A stretch of DNA of 64,000 nucleotides, from positions 1-64,000 of the forward strand of contig JBEKAA010000022.1 of assembly GCA_050018455.1 (NCBI GenBank), read 5' to 3'. Source of the stretch: RBG-13-68-16 sp050018455. GTDB taxonomy: Bacteria > Acidobacteriota > Thermoanaerobaculia > Thermoanaerobaculales > Thermoanaerobaculaceae. Within the stretch, counting starts at the first letter, position 1. Each line of letters opens with the position of its first letter. A program made the position numbers and the translations under genes. Shown here in pieces: positions 1-6,811 of the stretch. The notes under the pieces are model-generated. The model searched no databases. It had not been told where the DNA came from and saw only the letters and a list, made by a program, of their open reading frames with translations.

Positions 1-230
1 GTCTGCGCGACCGCAAACCTCGCTCCGACACAACCGACACAACCAGCGATCACGTCCACTCGCCTCACCAGCTGACCGGCGCAATGTCAAAAACACTCGC
101 TTTCTCGTGGCCGGCAACATGGGGAGATCCTTCGTCGCGACCCTGCGGGTCGCTCCTCAGGATGACACGCACGAAGTGTAGCGGCCGCCCGCCGGACGGG
201 CGGTTGTTTACGCTGGGATCGAGAGGCTGA

Positions 231-655
231 GCACGCCCGGAGGGCGCGCTCCACAGAAGCAACAGCGTCGGAATCTGCGTTGCGTCCGTCTGCCGTCCTT
301 TGTCTCCGTGGAGCGCGCGCTCCGCGCGTGCTTGCTTCAAACCCGCAGGGACCATCATGAGCGCGCCTGGAGGGCGCGCTCCACAGAAGCAACAGCGTCG
401 GAATTTGCGTTGCATCCGTCTGCCGTCCTTTGTCTCTGTGGAGCGCGCGCTCCGCGCGTGCTTGCTTCAAACCCGCAGGGACCGTCATGAGCACGCCCGG
501 AGGGCGCGCTCCACAGAAGCAACGGCGTCGTGTTTTGCGTCGCGTTTGTCTGCCGTCCTTTGTCTCCGTGGAGCGCGCGCTCCGCGCGGGCTTGCTTCAA
601 ACCCGCAGGGACCATCATGAGCACGCCCGGAGGGCGCGCTCCACAGAGGCAAGAC
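231..655. repeat. 130-bp tandem repeat array, three full units plus a partial fourth
   Basis: Units begin at 231, 361 and 491, with a truncated fourth at 621; each starts gcacgcccggagggcgcgct or a one- or two-base variant. The spacing is exactly 130 bp and units differ by scattered substitutions. Each contains a ggagcgcgcgctccgcgcg palindromic core. A further 35-bp fragment of the unit recurs at about 972-1006. Open frames run through the array on both strands, but they simply repeat the same peptide and show no start signals, so I treat the array as non-coding. The first 230 bases hold no gene; 113-172 resembles a degraded REP-like element (gatccttcgtcgcgaccctg with a matching tail). Confidence 0.85.
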
Positions 656-718
656 AAGGCGGCGACGTTGGAGGCAAAACAAGGCGGGGACGTTAGAGGC
701 AAGACACGGCGGGGAGGT

Positions 719-893
719 TATACCGGTTTGCCGTCCGTCGTAGAGCAAAGGTGTCATCCCGAGCCCTTCGACTCCGCTCAGGGCGGGCTCCGCGAGGGGT
801 CCTGGGCGGGGGCTGCTTGATCCGGGCTTTCCCCCACCCAGATTCCTCGTCGCTACGCTCCTCGGAATGACATGTTCGATGGCAACCGGTATT
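719..893 (-). repeat. Dispersed REP-like element, copy 1
   Basis: This is the reverse complement of the element seen at 2556, 16571, 22018, 26553 and 33739. It has two imperfect inverted halves built on cgaggaatctgggtggggg and cccagatccctcg, ending near the conserved tail catgttcgatggcaa. The half nearest 760 carries the common variant cgactccgctcagggcgggc. It lies in gene-free DNA between the tandem array and the proposed precursor gene. Confidence 0.8.
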
Positions 894-1064
894 AGAGGCA
901 AGACAAGGCGGGGACGTTGCTGCGGGGCACTCGCGCCGAGCGTGCCGTCGGAGAGCGTGTTCGGAAAGCAATGAGCACGCCCGGAGGGCGCGCTACGCAG
1001 AGGCAAGAGAGGACCTTGAACGGCCGGCCAGCGGCCGGCCGGCTCGTACAGACTATTCGTGAGG

Positions 1065-1256
1065 CTACGTGGGCGTGAAGGTGTGTGAGCTGTCCAGCGC
1101 AGTGCCAACGCCGCCGCGCACGATGTTGTCCAGACGTATCTTGACAACGGTCGGCCGGGCGTACCCTGAGCGCGCGTGGGGAGCCTGGGCGTCCTCGCAG
1201 GCCGCGATCTCCCGATCGACGGCGGACCCCCCTTGTCTGACATGCTTTTCGGTCAT
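1065..1256 (-). CDS. Candidate lasso peptide precursor (63 aa)
   Basis: The predicted product has a 47-residue leader and a 16-residue C-terminal core, GGVGTALDSSHTFTPT (1068-1115). The core opens Gly-Gly-x-Gly and has Asp at position 8, the layout of an 8-residue Gly1-Asp8 macrolactam as in microcin J25 (GGAGHVPE). Tyr32-Ala-Arg-Pro35-Thr-Val37 in the leader matches the YxxPxL motif read by lasso B1 proteins. An AGGAG sits 11 nt before the ATG. The usual Thr at leader position -2 is Val here. The locus at 2745-6494 encodes cyclase, B1, B2 and a kinase, but no other precursor is visible there. The C-terminal residue is Thr, a possible phosphorylation site for that kinase. The product assignment is inference from motifs; an unrelated small ORF remains possible. 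Confidence 0.55.
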   Translation of the reverse strand: MTEKHVRQGGSAVDREIAACEDAQAPHARSGYARPTVVKIRLDNIVRGGVGTALDSSHTFTPT

Positions 1257-1504
1257 GTTCGACCCCACTCCTGTACGAGGGAAAGTATCAAGCACCTCGC
1301 TGTGAAATGCAACCAGGACCCAACCACTGCAACCGTCACGGCCTGCGCTGCGGATCACGACGATGCGATCGAGTGGGGGCCCGCGTCAAGGGGAAAGACT
1401 CCCTTACTCAAGGTTGAATCAGCCGCCAAATCCAAGTCCCACCGAAACACGCATCGTGACCCGGCACGGCCGTACCTCCGGGCCACGCGGTGCCGATGAC
1501 CAGC

Positions 1505-2158
1505 CTATGCGCGGAAGCGGCGCACCGCCAGCAAGCCGATAAAGCCAAGGGCGAGGGCCAGAGCCACGAGTCCTGCGGTCGAGAGCGTCGGGATCGGCGC
1601 GGCAGGGGCCCCGATGCCGAACTCCCCGACCGCGAAGCTGGTTGTCGTTGAAACGGTGACCGACGTCAGGGTACCACCGGCGTCATCCCAGAACCCGACG
1701 CCGGTCGCGCCGCTCGGGGTGGTGATGTTGAGCGTCTGGGACGCAGTGCCGGAAGTCACCGTAAAGCTGACAGTAACGTAGTTGTCGGCCTCGGTGTAGA
1801 GGTAGAACGCCCCCGTCCCCGGCGGCAGCGTGATCGTCACGCTGTCCGGCGACGTCGCCCCGGTCGTGTAATACACATCGCCGGTGTACCCGTTTGACCA
1901 GTTGTTCCAAGTCCCCGGGACAATCGCATGGGTGAGCGCGTAGCTGAACGTCAGGTTGCCGCCGATAGGCGTCGGCACCGTCGTGAAGCCGGGGCCGGTC
2001 GCGCGCCCGTCGGCTGGGAACGCGGTCACCGGATCCTGTCCGAGCGCCGCCGGCGGCGTGCCGGTGCCGATGATGGTGCTCTGGATCGCCGCGAGCGCCG
2101 GCGTTGCCAGAAGGACGAACGCAAGGACGGCCACGTTGGCCCAACGTAGGCTCTTCAT
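1505..2158 (-). CDS. Secreted IPTL-CTERM sorting-domain protein
   Basis: A 217-aa surface or exported protein of unknown function. The chosen ATG gives a clean signal peptide (MKSLRWANVAVLAFVLLATP, then ALA) and has GGAGG 9 nt upstream; longer starts add a charged, repeat-derived extension. The body is Thr/Gly/Ser-rich with a predicted beta-strand character and almost no Cys. The C-terminus carries the IPTL-CTERM tripartite sorting signal: an IPTLS motif, a hydrophobic helix (about residues 190-212) and a terminal basic cluster RRFRA. Known proteins of this type are processed by an exosortase-like enzyme, which is not in the window. It lies between the proposed precursor and the lasso cyclase on the same strand, but repeat DNA separates it from the cyclase, so cotranscription is uncertain. 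Confidence 0.8.
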   Translation of the reverse strand: MKSLRWANVAVLAFVLLATPALAAIQSTIIGTGTPPAALGQDPVTAFPADGRATGPGFTTVPTPIGGNLTFSYALTHAIVPGTWNNWSNGYTGDVYYTTGATSPDSVTITLPPGTGAFYLYTEADNYVTVSFTVTSGTASQTLNITTPSGATGVGFWDDAGGTLTSVTVSTTTSFAVGEFGIGAPAAPIPTLSTAGLVALALALGFIGLLAVRRFRA

Positions 2159-2555
2159 TGAAGGTCTCCTCCTTCTCCTGGCTAAATATTGCTTGGCCAG
2201 ACGGAGATTGTCAAGCCCGGACGGCTTGCCCATCAACCGCCCGGGATACCGGCCCATCTTTCGGGTTTTCATACCGATTTGCCATCGGCCATGTCATTGC
2301 CTAGAAAGTCCCCCGGACGACGAGGCACGCACCCCCCAGCTTCTGACTTTCATGGTCCGGGGTGGGCCCGCGGCTCATGAGGATTGTCCAGAAAGTTGCT
2401 CGGTATGGGCGGGCGGGGGCAAGCCCCGCCCCTACACACTGACGTCTGGTCGAGTTGGTGTAGGGGCGGCCCTTGCGGCCGCCCGTTTCCGGATCTCTAC
2501 AGCGCGACACCCTCTGCCCACCTTCCCTTTCATAGTCTGGGGTGACCCCACGGCT
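2159..2555. repeat. Gene-free stretch with short palindromic and direct repeats
   Basis: No gene. Two versions of a 38-bp block (tttcatggtccggggtgggc at 2349 and tttcatagtctggggtgacc at 2528, each running into ggctcatgaggatt) bracket a GC-rich palindromic pair: gggggcaagccccgcccctacac at about 2418 and gtgtaggggcggcccttgcg at about 2459. The latter two sequences recur together inside metH (10119-10266), so this is a dispersed element rather than local structure. Confidence 0.7.
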
Positions 2556-2712
2556 CATGAGGATTCCGAGGAGCGTAGCGACGAGGAATCTGGGTGGGGG
2601 AAAGCCCAGATCAAGCAGCCCCCGCTCAGATCCCTCGCGGAGCCCGCCCTGAGCGGAGTCGAAGGGCTCGGGATGACACGATTGCTCTACGACGGACGGC
2701 AAATGGGTATCA
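2556..2712 (+). repeat. Dispersed REP-like element, copy 2
   Basis: Same element as at 16571-16705: ttccgaggagcgtagcgacg, then aatctgggtgggggaaagcc, then cagatccctcgcggagcccg and a ctcgggatgacac end, finishing at tacgacggacggcaaatggg. The halves can pair to form an imperfect long hairpin. It ends 32 bp short of the stop of the lasso cyclase gene. Confidence 0.8.
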
Positions 2713-2744
2713 GTCAGCTGCGCACGTACAACGTCGTCCGCGAG

Positions 2745-4538
2745 TCACGACTCGAACCGCCGGCAGAAGCGTTCCGCAATTGCCAGGTTGATGAAGTCGT
2801 AGAAACCGCGAGCGCAGCGGTCGCTCGCCACCTCCTCGCGAATCCGGTCGGCCTCCCCCGCGGCGACGATGTTCCGCGCCACGAGATGCCACGACCGGAC
2901 CTCTTCCTGGCGCGCGAACGACGACACACCCCGGCGGATTGGCCCCGAGAACTCCGGCTTGTCGCGCCGCTCGACCACCGACGCCGGGAGCAGGCCCGCC
3001 ATCGCGACGCGGAGAAGATGCTTCGGCCGTTGGCCCCCCATGAATGCGCGCCCCGGCGTCCTGAAGGCGAACTCGATGAGGTCAAGGTCGTGGAGCGGAC
3101 ACCTGAGCTCAACGCCGGCGCGCGCGGCGACCAGCTCCGCATTGCCGATGTAACCCGCGGCCCGATGCGTCGCCAGCGTTTGCTGGAGCACCTTGCCGGC
3201 GCGCGTCCCTGCTGTCTCCGGAGGGAGCGAGAGGAGCGCGCCGCGTCGCGAAGGGTGAAGCCATGCGGGGGCCGGGTGCCGGCGCCACGGCAGGCCCGTC
3301 ATGGGAACGACGGTGAAACGTGCGAGCTTTCGCAGTCGCTCCCGGCTCGTACCGTGCAGCAGGGCTCCCGCGTCCGTCATCGCTCGGATCAAGTGACCCC
3401 GGCGAAGCTCGTCGCCGAGGTAGTGCGGGGTGCCGGTCAGCCACTCGTCGCCGCCGAACCCGTAGTACGCGACCCCCTTGCCGGCGATGCGAGCGGCGTC
3501 TGCGATCAGCTGGCCGTGGTAGAGCGTCGGAACGAAGGGGTCCTCGAGGACCCCGATCAGCTGCTCGATGGCCGCAAAAGGCTCGACCGCCGCCGCGTCC
3601 ACCGAGACCGCCTCCCCTCCGGTCAGCGCGAGAATCTCGCTGATAAAAGAGGACTCGTCGCACTCGAAGCCGGGGAAGAGCAAGGACACCGCACCGACCA
3701 GCCCGGCTCGAGGATCCCCCTCGCGGGCGCGCTGCCGCGCCAGCGCCCAGATCGTGCTCGAGTCCATGCCGCCGCTGAGCGCCACCACGCCGGGTCTCGC
3801 GGCGAGCGCCCGAGCGACCGCCCGATCCAGGACGAATCGCAGCTCCTCGGCCAACGCCGGCTCGCTGGTCCCACGGTCACGGGCCTGAGGCGGCGGCAGC
3901 CAGTACGCACTGCGGCGAGGCACGGCGCCGGCCTGCCCAGTCGTGAAGGTGTACACGTGGCCCGGGACCACCCGTCGAACACCGGCGTACAGGGTGTCCT
4001 CGCCGGCTCCGTACCGCATGACCAGCGTGCTTGCCAGAAAGGTCTCATCGAGGCGTGCAGCTGCGCCCGATCCGGCCAGGGCCTGGTTGAGCTCGGACGC
4101 CAGGTAGGTACGGCCCCCGTGCTGGTGGAAGAAGAGCGGCCGCACCCCGCACACATCGCGCGCGACCACCAACACGCCGGTTCGGCGATCGAGAATGGCC
4201 GTGGCGAACTCCCCGCGCAAGCGGGCGAACAGGCCCTCGCCAAGCGCCTCGAACGCAACGGCAAGTCGCTCGGCGTCGTTCGCGGCGCCGCGCGCATCGA
4301 GGCGCGACGACCGCGCCAGCTCGTCCCAGTTCGCAACCCAACCGTGGAACGCGACGACGTACGGGCCGGCCTCGCCGAGCGAGGCGTCCGAGCCCAGCGA
4401 CTGCACCCCGAGCGCCGCGCCGCCCGCCACGAGGCGTTCGGCCCGACCGCGGTACGGCGAATGAGCGATCATCCGTTCGAGTCGGACGGGAAGCTCGGGA
4501 TCGCCGGGTTCGCCGAAGACGGCGAGAATCGCACCCAT
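2745..4538 (-). CDS. Lasso peptide cyclase (asparagine synthetase-like)
   Basis: A 597-aa asparagine-synthetase homologue. The N-terminal half (about 1-200) has the glutaminase fold, but the chosen ATG gives Met-Gly at the N-terminus, so the catalytic Cys2 of true amidotransferases is missing; this is usual for lasso C proteins. The ATP-pyrophosphatase loop SGGMDSS lies near residue 257, with a conserved GFGGDEW segment further on. In lasso pathways this protein adenylates the ring Asp/Glu side chain and closes the macrolactam with Gly1. It follows the kinase gene by 37 bp on the same strand, and B1/B2 genes diverge upstream. An ordinary asparagine synthetase is less likely given the missing Cys2 and the neighbours. 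Confidence 0.82.
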   Translation of the reverse strand: MGAILAVFGEPGDPELPVRLERMIAHSPYRGRAERLVAGGAALGVQSLGSDASLGEAGPYVVAFHGWVANWDELARSSRLDARGAANDAERLAVAFEALGEGLFARLRGEFATAILDRRTGVLVVARDVCGVRPLFFHQHGGRTYLASELNQALAGSGAAARLDETFLASTLVMRYGAGEDTLYAGVRRVVPGHVYTFTTGQAGAVPRRSAYWLPPPQARDRGTSEPALAEELRFVLDRAVARALAARPGVVALSGGMDSSTIWALARQRAREGDPRAGLVGAVSLLFPGFECDESSFISEILALTGGEAVSVDAAAVEPFAAIEQLIGVLEDPFVPTLYHGQLIADAARIAGKGVAYYGFGGDEWLTGTPHYLGDELRRGHLIRAMTDAGALLHGTSRERLRKLARFTVVPMTGLPWRRHPAPAWLHPSRRGALLSLPPETAGTRAGKVLQQTLATHRAAGYIGNAELVAARAGVELRCPLHDLDLIEFAFRTPGRAFMGGQRPKHLLRVAMAGLLPASVVERRDKPEFSGPIRRGVSSFARQEEVRSWHLVARNIVAAGEADRIREEVASDRCARGFYDFINLAIAERFCRRFES

Positions 4539-4575
4539 GGGCCGCAGTGTACCCGCGCCGCACAGCGGGCGGCCG

Positions 4576-5583
4576 CTATGGATCTGTAGCCTGTAGCGTC
4601 CGCGCCAGCAGCTCGCGCACCACGGTGCCGGGTGACCGGAGCAGGCCGGCGCCGAGGCGCACGCTGAAGCCGTGCGTCGACTCCACAATCGCCGCCAGGG
4701 CCGGCAGCACCCGGGCACGCTCCTCGCGGTAGCGCCCGCTCGCGAACAGCGGGCTGGCGGCAGCGATCATCGCCGCCAGCGCCGCCGCCTGGTCGATCGC
4801 GTGCGCCTCGACCGGCGACGCGCCCCGCGGCCCCTTCAGGAACCACACCACCTCGGGCGTCACCGCCGCGGCGAACCGCTCCGGCGCATCCTCCCGGCGC
4901 AGCACCCACCGGCCCGGCCCGGCGCCCTCGGCCGAGAACCGCCCGCGCAGGTCTTCCGGGATCAGGCCGAAGCTGCCCTCGCGCACGTAGAGGTCCCGGC
5001 GCAGGGCGCGGATCTGCGGCCGGCCACGCTCGCGTTCGACCAACAGGAAGTCATCCGATACCACCCGCCCCCCGGCGTGCAGCAGCGCCAGGGCGAGGGT
5101 GGACTTGCCGGCCATCGTCTGGCCCACCGCCAGCACGCCGGCGCCATCGATCTCAGCCGCCATGCCGTGCAACGGCGCGCGCCCGACGAGCGCCATCGCG
5201 TGCGTCAGCCCCGCCCCGATCAGCTCGCCGATTTCCATCAGACCGGTCCAGAAAGGATCGGTCGCGATCCGCGCGATGCGGCGGCCCGGCGAGATCCACG
5301 CGACGCCGGCGCGATTGACGAGGGCGTCGCCATCACCGCCGGCCACGCGCACGAGGCCATCCGCCTGCAACGACGCGCCGGCACGAGTCAACCCCGCCGT
5401 GTCGGACCACGGCTCCCGCACGATCCGGTAGCCGCCGGCGGGCGTACCTGCCGCCGCGGCCAGGTCGAGCCGCCAATTCTGCTCCAGCTCCGCCAGCTCG
5501 GCCCGGGCGAAACCCTCAAAGACCACGGGCGCTCCCAGGGCCTTTCCTGACGCGACGATGGTCTCCGCCCGCATCGGGGTCAT
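4576..5583 (-). CDS. HPr-kinase-like lasso peptide tailoring kinase
   Basis: A 335-aa protein related to the C-terminal catalytic domain of HPr kinase. A P-loop GQTMAGKST lies near residues 155-163, followed by VVSDD, the metal-binding and catalytic acidic motif of the family. Two ATGs (5583 and 5574) are possible. Family members in lasso clusters (for example in the paeninodin and Thermobacillus systems) phosphorylate the hydroxyl of the C-terminal residue of the precursor. The proposed precursor here ends in Thr, which would offer such a hydroxyl; this link is inference. The gene starts 153 bp from the divergent B2 gene and probably forms an operon with the cyclase. Confidence 0.78.
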   Translation of the reverse strand: MTPMRAETIVASGKALGAPVVFEGFARAELAELEQNWRLDLAAAAGTPAGGYRIVREPWSDTAGLTRAGASLQADGLVRVAGGDGDALVNRAGVAWISPGRRIARIATDPFWTGLMEIGELIGAGLTHAMALVGRAPLHGMAAEIDGAGVLAVGQTMAGKSTLALALLHAGGRVVSDDFLLVERERGRPQIRALRRDLYVREGSFGLIPEDLRGRFSAEGAGPGRWVLRREDAPERFAAAVTPEVVWFLKGPRGASPVEAHAIDQAAALAAMIAAASPLFASGRYREERARVLPALAAIVESTHGFSVRLGAGLLRSPGTVVRELLARTLQATDP

Positions 5584-5736
5584 CTTCGCACAGCCGGCGG
5601 GACCGGCCGGCCGCGGCAATCGAGCCTGCAGGACGTGCCGTTCGAACGTCGCGCGGCCCGAGGCCGGCCGACGAACGTCGCGCCCCGTCCCGCACCCGCA
5701 TCGGGCCGGCGGCCCGGGTACAATTGCCACGCACCG

Positions 5737-6219
5737 ATGGACGCACGCACGGCCACCGCCCACGATCCCGCGAGCACACCACCCCGCACCCGGCGGTTCC
5801 GCACGCCCGCCGACGTCCGCTGGTTCCTGGCGGCGCTGCGCCGTGCCCGACTGGTGCGCCGCCGGCTTGCCCTGCCCCTGCCGGACACGATCGCGGCCCT
5901 CGCGACGCTGGCGCCCAGCCACCCGCCCTCGCCCGAGGTCGCGTGGGTCGCCGCGGTCCGCGCCTCGAGCCGCACCCGGCAAGTGGCGGGTGGACCGGAC
6001 ACATGCCTGGTGCGCGCGCTCATCGCCGGTTCTCTGCTCGCGGCCAGGGGCGACGTGCGCCTGCACCTTGGCTTTCGACCGGGCCAGACGGGGGACCCCG
6101 CGAACGGGCACGCCTGGCTCGCCGGCGCCGGCTTCGAGCTGGGTCGGGAGGGCGCGCCAGGGCCGGGGTATGATCCGGCTTTGACCGTGCCGTTCCCTTC
6201 TCCGAGGAGCCACCCATGA
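5737..6219 (+). CDS. Lasso peptide biosynthesis B2 protein (leader peptidase)
   Basis: A 160-aa transglutaminase-fold cysteine protease of the lasso B2 family, which cuts the leader from the precursor. Residues 20-60 show the conserved FRTPADVRWFLAALRRAR stretch. The catalytic Cys is in GGPDTCLVRALIAG (near residue 90) and the His in NGHAWL (near residue 127). The family's usual length is about 150 aa. No good ribosome-binding site precedes the ATG, but TACAAT at 5719-5724 could be a -10 box with a very short leader. Its TGA overlaps the ATG of the B1 gene (ATGA), indicating translational coupling. Confidence 0.82.
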   Translation: MDARTATAHDPASTPPRTRRFRTPADVRWFLAALRRARLVRRRLALPLPDTIAALATLAPSHPPSPEVAWVAAVRASSRTRQVAGGPDTCLVRALIAGSLLAARGDVRLHLGFRPGQTGDPANGHAWLAGAGFELGREGAPGPGYDPALTVPFPSPRSHP

Positions 6220-6494
6220 CCGACCTCGCCGCGCTGGCCGCGACGCTCGCCTCCGAGCGCTACACCCACACGTCGCTCGCCGATGGGACCGGCGTCATCC
6301 TCGACATCGAGGGCATGCACGTCCTGACGCTCAACAAGACCGGCGAGTTCCTCATCGCGGCCGTGCTCGCCGGCGTCGGCGACGAGGCTGAGTTGGTCAC
6401 CCGACTGACCACCGAGTTCGACGTCGAGCTGCCGCAGGCGCGGGCGGACCTGGCGGAGTTCATCGCGGAGCTCTCCGAACTCATGAAGCCATAG
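6216..6494 (+). CDS. Lasso peptide B1 protein (PqqD-like RiPP recognition element)
   Basis: A 92-aa PqqD-family protein. It has the typical winged-helix recognition pattern: an early beta hairpin (DGTGVILDIEGMHVLTLNKT), then a helix and a C-terminal acidic helical half (AELVTRLTTEFDVELPQARA). B1 proteins bind the precursor leader, usually through a YxxP motif, and deliver it to B2. It is the last gene of the rightward pair, overlapping B2 by 4 bp. No ABC transporter (lasso D protein) follows; the next 317 bp are repeats. Confidence 0.85.
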   Translation: MTDLAALAATLASERYTHTSLADGTGVILDIEGMHVLTLNKTGEFLIAAVLAGVGDEAELVTRLTTEFDVELPQARADLAEFIAELSELMKP

Positions 6495-6811
6495 GCTGCA
6501 CGCGCACGTCGGGTTCGAAGGTTCGACAACAGCAGAGGGGCCGAGGGGAAGGGACCGTTCGAAGGTTCGAAAGTTCCCATGAAGGTCGGAAGGGTCAAAC
6601 GTCAAAGGTGAAACGTCAAAGGGAAGACGTAGAAGGGCAAACGGGAAAGGTCAAAGGGAAAAGGGCAAACGTCAAAGGGACGACGCGACAGCGAGAGCCT
6701 GCGTGTGTAACGGCCGCCCGCCACATCTTTCGCCCGTCTTCCCTTTGCCCTTTTACCTTTTCCGTTTTCCCCCGTCATTTTGACTGCTTCTTTCGAACTT
6801 GAGAACCGCCC
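6495..6811. repeat. Composite intergenic hairpin (two arm types)
   Basis: After a gttcgaaggttcg block (6511-6577) comes a purine arm of about 90 bp with roughly 7-nt periodicity (gtcaaacgtcaaaggtgaaa and on). A loop near 6691-6738 follows, then the complementary arm cgtcttccctttgccctttt and acctttt (6739-6782). No gene or classic poly-U terminator is seen. It lies between the rightward B1 gene and the leftward metF-type gene. Confidence 0.8.

Noticed and set aside
231..655. CRISPR array
   Set aside because: Whole 130-bp units repeat without unique spacers of constant length, and no cas gene is present.
1956..4589. 877-codon plus-strand frame across repeats and the lasso cyclase
   Set aside because: It crosses a REP-like element and mirrors the cyclase codons; no start signal and no recognisable product.
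5583..5736. Lasso precursor in the gap between kinase and B2
   Set aside because: The only small frame (minus strand, starting MRVRDGARRS) has no Gly-start ring with Asp/Glu at 7-9 and no YxxP leader motif.
6608..6802. Short proteins encoded by hairpin arms (for example KVKGKRANVKG-type peptides)
   Set aside because: The same peptides appear from every hairpin in all frames because the DNA is periodic; none has independent support.
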